Below, in pieces: positions 1 through 11,276 of a stretch of DNA of 64,000 nucleotides (position 1 is its first letter; each line of letters starts with the position of its first letter). The notes under the pieces were generated by a model that did not search any database, was not told the origin of the DNA, and was given only the letters and a program-made list of their open reading frames with translations. The translations under genes were made by a program, and so were the position numbers. Origin of the DNA: Nicotiana tabacum. Taxonomy: Eukaryota; Streptophyta; Magnoliopsida; Solanales; Solanaceae. The DNA is taken from assembly GCF_000715075.1 (NCBI RefSeq), contig NC_134102.1, forward strand, positions 49,423,348-49,487,347, written 5' to 3'.

Positions 1-390
1 AAACAAAATATAGCAAAAAGTCGTAAGTTCGACAAAGTACCGAGCAAAGAACTTCAGTACACCTATAGATGCCCAGAGGGACAACTTGTCAAAGTTTTGT
101 ATATGTTCGCAAAGTGAGGCCTAGAGATTGGCTAAAAGCTGGAGGAAAATGGAGAGAAGAGTCGCATAGGTGCACATACAAGGACAAAGTCGTACAAGCT
201 GCATGACAGAAGGTAGCAACAGTTACGAGATTGGAAGAATTCAGACAACAAGTCGTGGTGTGAAAAAGAGGCCGAAATGGGGGAAATGCCCTGGCCTTTG
301 GATATATTTAGAGAACAGTTGCCTATATGGGAAGGACAATATTAATACATTCATAAGAGCTATGGATTCCGACAACTAAGGGGGGAATGA
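1..390 (+). mobile_element. 3' internal end of a Ty3/gypsy-type LTR retrotransposon
   Basis: This stretch lies directly upstream of a polypurine tract and an LTR, so it is the tail of the internal region of an element that enters from the left edge. I see no convincing coding region; the short open frame at 170-379 has no recognisable domain and is probably 3' untranslated sequence behind pol. The assignment rests on position and on the AAGGGGGGAATGA purine tract ending exactly at the LTR. The gypsy superfamily is inferred from the LTR ends (TGTTACACCC and GTCGTGACA). Confidence 0.55.
378..390 (+). other. Polypurine tract of the left-hand gypsy element
   Basis: AAGGGGGGAATGA abuts the LTR start TGTTACACCC. 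In LTR retrotransposons such a tract primes plus-strand DNA synthesis, so it marks 391 as the start of a 3' LTR on the plus strand. Confidence 0.7.
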
Positions 391-3276
391 TGTTACACCC
401 CATGTATTCATACGTAAAAGTGCATCGTAAGTCAATTGATGTTAGCTTGTAAATGAAATAATCTTTGAAAAGTTCATCAAGTAAGTTAATTATGTTACCG
501 TGGAGGTTACAAATATTTAGGATCATGAATACCAAGTACCATAGAAGCTAAATGAATTGAAGAAAATAAGTTTCGTCAAAAATCGATAAGTTGGAATGTT
601 ATAACATGTACTTTTGGGGTGAGACTAGGGTGCTTAACATTATAAGGAGGTTATGTTATGATTTATTTAAGTCGTATGATAGTCTTGTGTTATGTTTTGA
701 AGTCAAGCGAGTTCCACTGGCAGAGGTCATCACAAGTTACATTCATAAATGTGCCGAAAATTCGGTCAAATGTAGCTGCACTTTTCTCCAAATATACTTT
801 GAATTACGGGGTGATCTACCAAGAAAATTTAAGATCTACGAGTCTAGTTTATAATGCATTTAACTATATGTCGATATGACATCGGAGTAGATAGATATTC
901 GCGTTTTTGCGAGACTGCACAAGCAACTCCCATGGGACCCACAAAATCGGTGTAAAACTCCAGCTTGTATTTAAGTCAATTCTAAGTTGTTTTAACTCAT
1001 TTTTATCATCCAAAATAGTTCCTAAACCCTCCTAAATTCTCTACAAAGGTTCCTCCATGATTCAAGGTGAAAGCCTATGATAAAAATATGAATCCAGTGC
1101 TAGAAATCCCGTGGTGCTTGCTAGATCGTAGTTCTTCATCTTGTCGCTATTTTGGGGGGTTCTTCAGAGGTAAGTAACCTCGGATTGCATGTTGTTCTTG
1201 TTGATTAAGGTAATAATCAGTCCCTTCTTCGTATATATTAGATTTTTAAAGTGAAATACAAGTGTTTACACACCAACTTGAACACCAAAAGTTGATTCAA
1301 GAAGAGAATACAATACCTATAGTGTTGTGGTGTCATTGAGAATTGTTGTGGGTTGTGCTTGGCTGAATTTTGGTGTTGTATCTACTAGTTAAGGTTATTA
1401 TAATATCCTACTACATGTTCTTGGATTTGTTTGTGTGTTGGTTGCATTATTTGAGCAAAATGCTACAAGAGGAGACTTGAAATAGTTTGAGATGTTATTG
1501 TTTTTAATGGACTGTTTTGGAAAGGTTGTTTCCATGAACTATAAATGGTTGGAAACCCTTGAAAATGACTCTATTATGATGTTGTTATTATAAAATATTA
1601 TCTACATATTGAACTTGTTATTGGTACTGTGAGTATAAAGAGAAAGGTCAACATAACAATGGAAAGTTGTACTTGTTGTTGATAGACTATTGGGCTGTTT
1701 GAGGGTGAATTAGGAGATGAATAGGAGGTTAGAAGTCCTCCAATTGTACTTAATATCATGCTAGCTATGTTATTAAGTTAATGAATTAATGGCTTTGGGG
1801 TTAAAGGATTCAAAAGGGATTCAATCCGAGCTTGCCATTTGTCATGTTAAATAGTAGTTTCGTTGGTGATGTTTATGCATTGGTTGTTGTGTAGCTTGAT
1901 TTGTCTTATGGTGCTGAAAGTATATAGGTGAAGGTTGTATGGGTTCATGTTGGTTGATGGACTTGGTAAAGTAAGGAAAACATGGGAGATGTTGCCGATT
2001 TTTATATAAAAATAAGCTTGTCGTTAGTTGTACGATAGTTGCATCTTTCGTAGCTTAACGATAGCGTTATTATCGTTACTGTAGATTGAAGTGAGGCGAT
2101 AGGAGTTCAACGTGGTTATCGGGCAGTTTGTGATAAGGTATGTTAAGTCTATCCCTTCTTCCCTTTTGGTATAATCCTTATGATACAAACCAAACGAGCA
2201 AACACGGAACTTTCACAAAAGACTTTATTCATAGAAGTATTAAGGATGCCTATGTTCTTGATTCTCCAAGTGATCTGTTATTATATCGTATGTTCATGGG
2301 TCTCAGATAATACATAAGTTGATAAAGTTTATTTCATAATATGAACCGAAGCCATATTGATTTTATGACCTTCCGAGAGATCCTATCGACTTACTTCCTT
2401 CTGCATTGCATTTATTTATACATGTATATTGACCCATGACCAGATGGCATTATACATGTGTATATTATATGTATATGGGGTATAGAGAAAGGTTGAGGCA
2501 TTATATATGCAACACCACCTGATCAGCTTGTATACATTGATGATTTCGCCAATAGAGGCCAAGATGATATGATGGGATACCCTTAGAGACTTGATGATGT
2601 TGTGTACGCATATAGCTATGCATGATATGACATTTATATGCATATGCATGACATTATAAATGTTTCATGATTCACAGAGCTATTCAGACTTACAGGTTGA
2701 GTTCTTTACTCAATGTTTCTTTCATGTCTTTTATATAATATTTTTCATGCCTTATATACTCGGTACTTTATTTGTACTGATGTTACTTTTGCTTGGGGAC
2801 ACTGCGTTTCATGCCTGTAGGTCCCGATAGACAGGTTGACAGTCCTCCTAGTAGGCTATCAGCTCAGCGGAAGGTATTGGGGCACTTCAGTTGCTCTGGA
2901 GTTTCCTATTTTGTCAGTATGATTTGGATATGTATTGATTGGTATGGCGGGGCCCTGTCCTGACCTTTATGACATTTATGTACTCTTAGAGGCTTGTAGA
3001 CAAATGTCATGTATATGGAAAACTTGTATGGCCTTATCGGCCTATGTTTTGAGTGTACAAATGATCATGTCGGCCTTATAGGACCGTATGTCACATGTAT
3101 AAGTTTCTATATCATATTGGGTCATCCTATCTCTAGTATTCCCTGATGTTTTATTCTGGTTATCTCATGATAGCCCATTTACCCATGATGTTGTTATAAG
3201 AAAGATACGTTACATTGGTACTCGGTTGAATAAGGCACCGGGTGCCCATCGCGGCCCTCCGGTTTGGGTCGTGACA
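391..3276 (+). mobile_element. 3' LTR of a gypsy element (LTR family A, copy 1)
   Basis: The LTR begins TGTTACACCC after the polypurine tract and ends GGGTCGTGACA, about 2.9 kb. It aligns by eye over several blocks with the solo LTR at 40015-42509: the AAGTCAAGCGAGTT block near 700, the GGGGTGAT...GATCTA.GAGTCTAGTT block near 810-850, the ATATTCGCGTTTT.GCGAGA block near 895, and the TACTCGGTACTTTATT...GGGGACACTGC block near 2758-2810. A weak TATA-like site (TGTATTTAAGT) lies at 966-976. Length and ends resemble long-LTR chromoviruses of the Tekay/Del type, but without pol this lineage call is inference. Small open frames inside (591-879, 2416-2649) are not credible genes. Confidence 0.75.
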
Positions 3277-3546
3277 TATAGGCATGGTTTCTGAACAAGT
3301 TACGAGTTTTGTTGATAAGATCAATATTAGAGTCCTAATTTATGATTTCTAAATGAACATGCAATATTGGAAACATATAGGCATGCTGCGTATTTAGCAA
3401 GCAGTACATAGAAATAGAGCATATTGATCAAGTAGCAAATAAAGCCTTTATATCATATAGGCATACTTTCTACCCGTTTAAGCGAGAATTAGAGTGCCCC
3501 AGCCCTCTTTTTTTACTAATTTCACAATTATTTATTCTTACAAATT

Positions 3547-3629
3547 ATTACAGGCCCAATACAATAATTACAAGCCCAAATAAAATAATTACATGCCCAA
3601 ATAGAACAATTACATGCCCAACACAATAC
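3547..3629. repeat. Four-copy ~21-bp tandem repeat with GCCCA cores
   Basis: Copies start at 3547, 3567, 3588 and 3609, each reading roughly ATTACAxGCCCAAxAxAAxA. On the minus strand the core is TGGGCxTGTAAT. TGGGCC/TGGGCT words are known as site II promoter elements in plants, but nothing here shows a promoter function, so I record only the repeat. Confidence 0.75.
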
Positions 3630-4877
3630 AAAATAAACCAATGATGCTTCTAGACCTTCCTCGGCCTCAATCTTTGTACAAACCAACATGCCCAAGTCCT
3701 AGATACTTAAGGATAATTAAAGCATCTGGATTCATTGTGTAGATCAAAAAACATGCATGGCCTAATAAACTAGGCCCAATCCTGAAAGCAATTGTTTTGA
3801 TTACCCATTAACAAACAGCAGGAACATAAGTGCAATCTGTCATTCAAGTGACTTAGAGCCTGGGCAAGGATACATGCACACCGATTCCTAGTATTACAAT
3901 TATCAACAACAAGATTTCTAAGTATTATTCTAAGGGTGATGTCTAGTATGTGGAAGAGCACACATGCACATATAAAAGGGTCTTGTGAACACATAGAATG
4001 AGAACATACACTTCCAAGTTAGTAAACAGATTTAAAGTAACATTATCACAAAGATGGACTTCTTAGGCAAAGCAGGATTTAATTGCAAGAATCTGATAGA
4101 CAAGAGTTCTTGCAGCAAAGGGACTAAGCGCGAGAGTTTAAGGCAGGCATGGTCATAAAGCAAGTTATACATGAATTACATAGCATAAATAAGAAAGAAC
4201 ACATTTAAACAAAATATGGGCAGGTATCAATTTCCACAAGATGTTTTAGTGCAAAAATCCAAAGCAGGGCATGAAGATGAACTCATAACAGACAACAAAA
4301 TGCAGAATTCAGGTTTAACATAAACATAATAAACAAGGCAAACTTAAGAAAGTTAGAGATCAATCTTCTTAATTACACATAGTGAGCATATTCTAAGAAT
4401 CAAGGACTTAGGCAGGTTTGATTCTAGAGAACATTAGAATAGCATTTAGATGAATAGGATTGCATACAAAGGTAGCAGAGTATCAAAATTATGCTGGCTC
4501 ACAGAAGTTCCAATAATATTAGGATACAGAACATGAACACAAGCAAAAAAGGGAATAAGATTGCAAGAGTCAAGAGCACTAACCAGTTACAAATTAATGA
4601 GTAAGTAAATGAGAAGACTAAATATCAATAACAGCTTAGTTAACACCAACCAAGAGAGAACAATGAGAACTCCAAATCTAGTGCTTCAGAGTTCACAAGA
4701 CTTCGAATGATCTCCGAGCAGTGCTTGCACCAGAGGAAGTCAATGAGTCGACCACAGTGACCTTGGCTTTTAGCCGGTCAAGAATCCAACTATTTCAGAG
4801 AATATTCGAGTGTAACCAAGTGAGTGAGTGAAAGAGAGTAGTGATTAAGGTCTGTTTTAGGGGAATTAGGTGAGGGG

Positions 4878-4887
4878 TTTATATAAT
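4878..4887 (-). promoter_or_regulatory. TATA-like box facing left
   Basis: The minus strand reads GCATTATATAAACCCC here, a good plant TATA match. It is followed by a C/T-rich stretch with CACTACTCTCTTTCACTC, as in plant leaders. No reading frame follows downstream, so it may be the promoter of a degenerate LTR rather than of a gene. Confidence 0.25.
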
Positions 4888-5639
4888 GCCCAATTAAACA
4901 AAAAGTTATAGAAAGAAATCAGTCAATCACAAATAAGAAAAAGAAAATCGCATGCAATCAGTGACAAAACCGGTAAAGGAGAAAAATCAATCTCAAACCC
5001 TAGTTAGGGTCCAACGTTGCTAAATCCAACTGGAAGTGCAAGGATTGTCTTTTATTGAATGCATATAGATGGAATATCTTCTGAATCTCCACAGATCAAA
5101 ATCAATTAGCCCTGATCTTGAAAGGTAGTACTTGCCAAAATAGGGCAAGTACTAAATAACACCACGAACGCGTGAGTAGTAGAGAGATAGTGTAAATAAG
5201 GTAAGCAAATCATAGGATACCACGATATAGCCGGATTCAGAGAGAGTTTTAGGGGGGAAGATGGCTAAGTTCACAGAAGAGAGGAGGGAAATCGAGAGAA
5301 TGTAGAGGCGGCCGGTTGGGGAAAATGGAAATTTTTTTCCAACAAATATAGCAATATTTTTCGGTCTTGATTTTATTTTCTTGACGCACTTTTATTGTTT
5401 ACGATATCTTTTATATATTAAGGGAACTTTTTACCTCATTTCAAAATCCAAAGCTCAAAGCATTGGCGCCAACAATAACACAGCACAAAAAGAAGAAGAA
5501 AAACACACACACAGAGCAATGAGAGAGATGGTGGTGTGTGTATCCACAGGCCAAATGCACAACATCAGTGTAGCACCCCTAATGATCTCTCTAGGTGCCA
5601 AGTTTTGCATTCCAAAGGACAGGGCAAATGTGAATCTCC

Positions 5640-6275
5640 AAGCAACATCATCGACTTCTGGATCTGTCCAACTGTCCAGGTATCATGAATATAGCATGAG
5701 AATGTGACATGAATGTCCCTTCATTCTTGTGCCAATGTATGGCATCAAAGTAGCCCAAGAAACACATGTAGAGTACATAGGATGCCAGCAGAAGACTGGA
5801 ACGAAATCCCTTTCCTGCATTCCAATCCAAAGCCGAAAACTGCCATGAGATCTCCAGAATGGGCATGTAATCACACCAATACCACTGGACAATGCCACGA
5901 CAGTGCCCAGAATAACCAGACCAGATAGAATCATAGCTAATACTATTGGATCCCATATTAAACTTGCAATTTGAATCTTCATAAAACACTGATCAACTCG
6001 AGCACTATATGTATCATGAGTATCAATCATATAGCTTAACTTATAGATGCAAGATACATACCAATAACTAGAGCTAGCTAGTATGACATTTTGTGAAGTA
6101 TTATGAGGAGTAGTCGACTTCATGATAGCCATGATAGTTCTATATATCACTAGTTCGATACCAGAATGAGCATGATGACATGCTAATACCACTGTAAAAT
6201 AACCTACCAATACACAAAATAAAAGCAACTCAAAATAGCTAGCAACATCAAGCAGTGTAAGCAAATACATACTCA
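5640..6275 (-). other. LINE A 3' region with two copies of a LINE-clade motif
   Basis: This is the stretch downstream of the RNase H frame. It holds two copies (5854-5893 and 6161-6194) of a ~40-base motif, CCAGAATGAGCATG followed by TGCTAATACCACTG on the plus strand, that recurs in the 3' regions of LINEs B and C. A 198-residue open frame (5683-6279, minus) runs through both copies; its duplicated V-V-L-A..H-A-H-S stretches come from the repeat, so I do not treat it as a protein gene. Confidence 0.55.
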
Positions 6276-6997
6276 TCAATCAGGTGCTCTTCTTTTTTCA
6301 ACCCTAACCCTAAGGTTAGGAGTTTGAGACTTGTCAAGATTAATTAGTCTCCTCCCTACACTTGGCATTTCAGAGAATGAATGAAACTGGATTGTACCTG
6401 CAAAACAAAACACAAGGTTAGTTAAATAATCAATCACTATGTTGCCCTCCCTTAACACATGATGAAACAACACATTAAAATGCTCCTTTATCTCCTTGAT
6501 CCTCTTAACTTCAGCCTCAATGCACCATGGAGGATCCCGTTCTCCTTCAATAATCTTCTTTATTCCAGTGAGTCTGTCCTTAAATTGAGAGGATGTAGGT
6601 TAGGGGCTACACAATAAGACAGTCCATCTTCTATTGCATTTGCCAGTACCATAATATTAGTTGTTTCCTCCAGTTGTTGTGCCTTTGCATACACCAAATC
6701 ACCTTCACTATCTCTCACACATAAACCAAAATAACTTGGGCATGGATTGTCTCTTGATCCTCCATTAGTATTGCATTTGTACCAGCCAGTATAAGGCAAT
6801 TGCCATGTTACTCTAGTTACTATCACTAGCCTATACTCCTCAAAAACCCTAATCATGTCCTGCCAAAGATAAGGAATGTGAGTAAGCCAACTGTATCTAA
6901 CCTTTGCCAAAAAGTGCAGTGTCTTGTTGATCTCTTGAATTACCCTATTAACTGACATTGATCCTCCATTCATGTTTGTGTTTCTCATATTCCACAA
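6276..6997 (-). pseudogene. LINE A RNase H domain, inactivated
   Basis: RNase H removes RNA from RNA:DNA hybrids; plant LINEs often carry one at the end of ORF2. The frame shows the family start as C-N-T-N-G-G-S-R-D-N-P, where the usual form is N-T-D-G-A-S-R-G-N-P-G: the first catalytic Asp is Asn, two glycines are changed, and T-D-S follows near the end of the first part. After a break the frame resumes at 6473 with V-L-R-E-G-N...D-Y-L-T-N-L, the usual R-E-G-N..A-D.L-A-N tail, then F-C-F-A-G. The 24 bases at 6398-6421 encoding that tail also look like a splice acceptor on the minus strand. Confidence 0.75.
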
Positions 6998-7453
6998 CTC
7001 CCAAGTTACAATTGCTGGTACTGCCTAGGATAATGGCTTTAATTTAGGACAACATGAAGCATTTCACCATGCCCTAATAACTTGATGTAGCTATACAAGT
7101 TGAACATTAATCTCTGCAGCATTGATAAATGTCCTCCAAACCCTAGTAGAAGTAGTTCATGTCAAGAACAAATGCTCAAAAGATTCCTCTTATGTAGTTT
7201 GACAACACCAACACCTGGAAACATATATGTACCCTTGCCTTCTCTACATGTCATCAGTAGCTAATTTGAAACTCCATATCCTCCGAATAAAGAATAAAAT
7301 CTTGAATGGCAACCCTTTAATCCACATGTGCTTGTATTCAGGATTAGGGATTGCTCTATGTCTCACTCTATGCCAAGCACTACTCACTGTAAACTTACCT
7401 GAAGAAGTAGGCTTCCACCAAGGTTTGTCCTAGTAGCCAGTATTGCCTTCAAA
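6998..7453 (-). pseudogene. LINE A zinc-finger-like linker (zf-RVT type)
   Basis: Broken translation gives W-W-K-P-T-S-S-G-K-F-T-V-S-S-A-W and W-I-K-G-L-P-F-K-I-L-F-F, which match the conserved linker between RT and RNase H in plant LINEs (G.F.V..AW, W....P.K...F.W). The homologous segments are in LINE B (about 26831-27429) and LINE C (59158-59874). Stops and small indels disrupt it. A few hundred bases toward 6998 are too decayed to read. Confidence 0.6.
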
Positions 7454-9227
7454 CTACACCTTATGTTTAATATGATCTGCGATGTCTTCAGGAAAAGTTT
7501 GGTCAATCAGCACCTCATTCCAACTAGGTTCTTGCCTCAATTCTGCCACTTCTTGCAATTCCTCATTGATGTGAAACTCAGGTGGCACTAAGTGATATAA
7601 TGCCCCTAATCCTATCCAGTTTTCATGCCATACATTTGTAGCTCCACTCTTCATTTCCCACAGTATCTCATACTCCACATATTCCCTTGCATTTAACATC
7701 TACCTCCACAGATGAGATCCTTCTTTAAAATGCACTATTGTAGGTAGTTCTTTCTTATAGTACTTGTTCCAGATGAAGTTAGACCATAGTGATTTAGTTG
7801 TTCTGAATCTCCACCAAAGCTTAGCAAATAAAGCCCTAGATACATCATGCAGTGACCTGAAACCTAATCCACCTTCTTCCTTAGGAAGGCATAAATTCTC
7901 CTAAGAAGACCAATGCCTACTCATGCCTTACTCCTTTGTACTCTAAAAGAATCTTGCAAAGATCTTATGCAAATGCTCAATAATATTATTGGGAGGATCA
8001 AGAACTAATAAGAGGTGTACTGGTATACTTTGCAACACACTAGAAATGAGTGTTTCTTTGCCTCCAAATGATAACAACTTACCTTTCCAATGGTGCATCT
8101 TAGCTCTCACCTTCTTTATTAGATCATTATAGTAGTCTTTCCTTCCTCTAGTGTAGAAGATAGGGCATCCTAAGTAGGTAAAAGGTAATTCACCTTAAGA
8201 GAATCATGTAGCATCACTTACTGCTTGAAATAAAGCATTAGCTACATTAGCATGCATATAGTATGAACTCTTAGCTTTATTAATCAATTATCCATAGATC
8301 CTCTCATAACTTACCATATTGCCATCACCTTCTTCAAAGAATCTAGATGAGCTGAGGCAATGATGATAGTAGCATCAACATATGACAAATGATTCAGTGC
8401 ATCAGACCACTTATGCATGCCAAATCCTACAAAGCCTTTGTCCTAAAATAGCTTGTTTAAGGACCTAGATAGTACTTCACTCACAATATGAACAATGCTA
8501 GGGACAAAGGATCTCCTTTCTTCACCCCTTTTGTGGATTTGACGAAACCTAAAGCCTGACCATTCACCAAAACAGAATACTAATTGTTTGATAATAAGTT
8601 CCACACCATGTTGATGAAATGCTCAGCAAACCCCATATTCCTTAGAACATGTAGCAAATACTTCCAAGAGACCCTATCATAGGCCTTGGCCATATCCAGC
8701 TTAATAACAACATTAGCTGGCTTAGCTCTCAATCTTATATCAGTGACTATCTCATGTGTGAGAAAAGTGTTCTCAAAGGATACTAATTCCCTTCACAAAT
8801 CTGGATTGGTTAGGATAAATTAAGGCATGAAAGAACGTCTCCAATCTATCATGCATCATCCTAAATAACACCTTGTTGATGAAGTTGCTCAAACTTATAG
8901 GTCTGAGGTCTGAAAATGTGTGCACCGTAGGTTTCTTAGGCAACAACAACAAATTACTGTTGTGATGGACTTTGGCAGTGTAGCACCTCCATAAAAATAT
9001 ATTACCATGTTGTGTATATCATAGCCAGTAATCTCCCAAAAGTCTTGATAAAATGTTCTAGTGAATCCATCTGGACCACTAGCACTATCTCCACTAAGCT
9101 CAAAAACTACACCTTTGACTTCTTCTAGTGTAGGATACCTACAAAGCTCCAGGTTTTGTTCCTCAGTAACTATAGCAGGGACATTGTCAAATACTGAGAA
9201 GTGAGTAGGGTCATCTTCTTTTGTAAA
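7454..9227 (-). pseudogene. LINE A reverse transcriptase, inactivated
   Basis: Fragments of the L1-type RT appear in order on the minus strand: the G-D-S-A-S-G-P-D-G-F-T region near 9080, N-K-V-L-F...L-R..D-R-L near 8870, F-V-K-S-T-K-G-V-K near 8530, the active site near 8370, and the C-terminal frame at 7454-7699 with L-N-A-R-E-Y-V-E-Y-E-I...N-W-I-G-L-G-A-L-Y. The active-site box reads Y-V-D-A instead of Y-A-D-D (8361-8385), so a catalytic Asp is gone. Many stops occur. LINEs B and C keep Y-A-D-D and F-A-D-D, so LINE A is the most decayed of the three. Confidence 0.8.
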
Positions 9228-10259
9228 CTACCTTTGGTTGAAGTCCACAACAATGGTAGCCAATTTCTCATGATTATGAATCCAATTTTCATCACCATTT
9301 CTATCACCCTCAGCAAACCATGTCATCCTAGCTTTTTGCTTCCAATACTGCTCCTCAATACTCAAGTACTTCTTCAATTCTGCACGGGCCTGATGAAGCA
9401 TTATTCTGTTAGTAATTGTTGGTTCCTCCTCAAACATCATCTCCTTCACCTTTACAATGTCTTGAAAAATTGCCAGTTGCTTGAAGATATCACAATAAGT
9501 GTTTTTATTCCATTTGGACAATGCATCTTTCACATTCTTCAACTTGTGCTTGAACATAACGAAAGGATCAGCAATGAAGTCAGCATGCCAATTCTGCCTC
9601 ACCACCTCTTTAAATAACTCATTTTTAGTCCAAAAGTTGAGGAACCTTAATGGTTTAACATAGTTTGTAGCTTGTACTCCACAACTCACGAACAAAGAGG
9701 CATCGTCAGAACCAGTTCTTATCTAGTGTTCAACCTCAATAGTAGGAAAACTATTCTGGAAAGGAAGATTTACAAATATCCTATCCAGTCTCTTAAAAAT
9801 ACAGTCAACATTAGGTCATCCATTCCACCAAGTAAAAGAACTCTCTTTGTAGCCAAGATCAAACAATCCACTTGCATTAACACAAAAAGCAAAGTCTTCA
9901 TACTCAGAAGGATACACTATAAGCCCACCAATTTACAAATATCATATCCAATCTCTTAAAAATACACTTAGCATTAGGTCTTCCATTCAACCAAGTGAAA
10001 GGGCTCCCTTTGTATCCAAGATCAAACAATCCACTTGAATTAAAACAAAAAGAAAAGTCTTCATACTCATGAGGATACACTGGAAGCCCACCAATTTACA
10101 AATATCATATCCAATCTCTTAAAAATACACTCAGCATTAGGTCTTCCATTCCACCAAGTGAAAAGATTCCCTTTTTAGCCAAGATCAAACAATCCACTTG
10201 AATTAACATAAAAAGCAAAGTCTTCATACTTAGGAGGATACACTGGAAGCCCACCAAAT
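9228..10259 (-). pseudogene. LINE A endonuclease (APE type), truncated and internally triplicated
   Basis: The 155-residue frame at 9228-9695 is the segment joining endonuclease and RT: R-F-L-N-F-W, F-K-H-K-L-K, then E-Q-Y-W-K-Q-K-A-R-M-T-W-F-A-E-G-D-R-N, a plant LINE signature. Upstream, 9771-10259 encodes three copies of the endonuclease block D-L-G.K-G..F-T-W-W-N-G-R-P. The N-terminal half of the endonuclease is absent because the element stops at 10259 against LTR D1. The homologous intact block in LINE C lies in the 61642-62442 frame. Confidence 0.75.
9771..10259 (-). repeat. Three tandem 163-bp copies inside LINE A endonuclease
   Basis: Copies start at 9771, 9934 and 10097, exactly 163 bases apart, each beginning TACAAATATC on the plus strand and ending near AAGCCCACCAA. 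They differ at scattered positions. The unit is 54 codons plus one base, so each extra copy shifts the frame. The segment encodes the F-T-W-W-N-G-R part of the endonuclease. Confidence 0.9.
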
Positions 10260-10275
10260 TTTTAATCTTCATGAA

Positions 10276-11276
10276 TGTCACGCCCCAACCTTGGGGAGCA
10301 CGACCGGTGCTCAATAGATTTAACCCCGTCGAGCAAGCTTGCACAGTGCCGTCTACCCAACTCACCAATGAATAAAGAGAAGAATACATTTCATTAATTA
10401 ACACCAAGAGGGTTCATGAACAACACTAATTCCATCACCATTAGTTAATTCATTTATAAAGTCTCAAAATACACACACTTTCATAGTTTGAAGTAGAAGA
10501 TGTAAAACACATACAACATTACTATCTTGACTTTCCCAATACCAATACACAACCCACACCATGTCTACAGAGCCTCTAATAGATATAAAAGTGTACAATG
10601 ATAGTGCCGGCAACAAGGCTCCGGCTATACCTCAAAATATAATACACACGGAACAAAAGATGCACAACCCCGGAATGAAGTGGAGCTCACCAAGTCAGCT
10701 GGGAAAAGAGTGTACCTCTATCACTGGCCAATGCCTTCCGCTGTGGAACCACCTGCATCCATTAAAGATGCAGTGCCCCCGGCAAAGGGGACATTAGTAT
10801 ATATCGAATAGTACTAGTATGAAAACCAAACCATATTTTCAAGGACTTGGAAATACAACATGAATATGATGAATTATGGTAACGATCATAGGGCCTAGAT
10901 AGCCATAAAAGTCAAAACAGATTTATTAAGAACTTGCAATAACACTTATAAATTTCAAGTCGGGAATCCTCTACAACTACCTTTACACAGAGCGACATGC
11001 CTCCTCACCCCAATGTATGCAGGGGGAGGTGCAATAACAATACCAGAAACTCTACAAAAAGCGACCATGCCGCCTCACCCCAATGTATGCGGATAGAGGT
11101 GTATTCACAATACCACAACTATACACAAAGAGGCCACACCGCCTCACCCCAACTTATGGGGGTGGAGGTGTAATCACAATACCACAGCTCTACACAAAGT
11201 GGCCCTGCCGCCTCACCCCAACGTATGCGAGTGGAGGTGTAACCACAATGCCATAGCTCGAGTTCCCAAAATGATA
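10276..11276 (-). mobile_element. LTR D1, partial LTR of a gypsy-type element (minus)
   Basis: The left end is TGTCACGCCCC, the reverse complement of a GGGGCGTGACA LTR terminus, and matches the left end of D2 at 21825 over the first few hundred bases (GGGGAGC.CGACCGG.GCTCAA, then ACCCAACTCACC and AATACATTTCATTAATTA). A short inverted repeat, TGCATC...GATGCA, occupies 10754-10772 as in D2. The right side ends in a 69-bp tandem array and meets element B at about 11277 without a clear LTR terminus or target duplication. I infer a truncated LTR at a rearranged junction. Confidence 0.6.
10981..11256. repeat. Four 69-bp tandem repeats in LTR D1
   Basis: Units start at 10981, 11050, 11119 and 11188 with an exact 69-base period. 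Each contains a GCCGCCTCACCCCAA core, TATGxG, GGAGGTG and CACAATACCA. The array stops about 20 bases before the junction with element B. D2 lacks this array but has imperfect short repeats at the corresponding place (22545-22690). Confidence 0.85.

Larger units (their letters stand above)
3277..5640. other. Gene-free interval, possibly an old unidentified repeat
   Basis: No coding region, RNA gene or known element is visible in these 2.4 kb. The AT-rich sequence contains the words CATATAGGCATG or CATATAGGCATA at 3275, 3378 and 3458, a GCCCA tandem repeat at 3547-3629 and a TATA-like site facing left near 4880. The minus-strand text downstream of that site is pyrimidine-rich, like a plant 5' leader. 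The style resembles a retrotransposon LTR, but I found no matching pair of ends. The 3' end of LINE A probably lies between 5340 and 5640; a run of seven T at 5332-5338 is one candidate for its tail. Confidence 0.35.
5640..10259 (-). mobile_element. LINE A, degenerate L1-type non-LTR retrotransposon
   Basis: Read on the minus strand, the order is endonuclease piece (10259-9228), RT (9227-7454), zinc-finger-like linker (7453-6998), RNase H (6997-6276) and 3' region (6275 to about 5640). This is the order of plant L1-type LINEs with a C-terminal RNase H. The element is 5' truncated inside the endonuclease, as is usual for LINEs, and abuts LTR D1 at 10276. It is riddled with stops and has lost catalytic residues in both RT and RNase H. 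The 3' boundary is uncertain; no poly(A) tail or target-site duplication could be fixed. Confidence 0.8.

Noticed and set aside
2416..2649. 77-residue minus-strand frame
   Set aside because: AT-rich LTR sequence with no domain and no counterpart in the second family A LTR.
5683..6279. 198-residue open frame (minus) that might be a novel protein
   Set aside because: It lies in the LINE A 3' region and contains two copies of the repeated 40-base motif; its internal similarity comes from that repeat.
9201..9617. 138-residue plus-strand frame
   Set aside because: Exact shadow of the LINE A endonuclease-RT linker on the minus strand.
10981..11256. CRISPR-like appearance of the 69-bp repeat array
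   Set aside because: Units are contiguous with no unique spacers and the context is a plant LTR.
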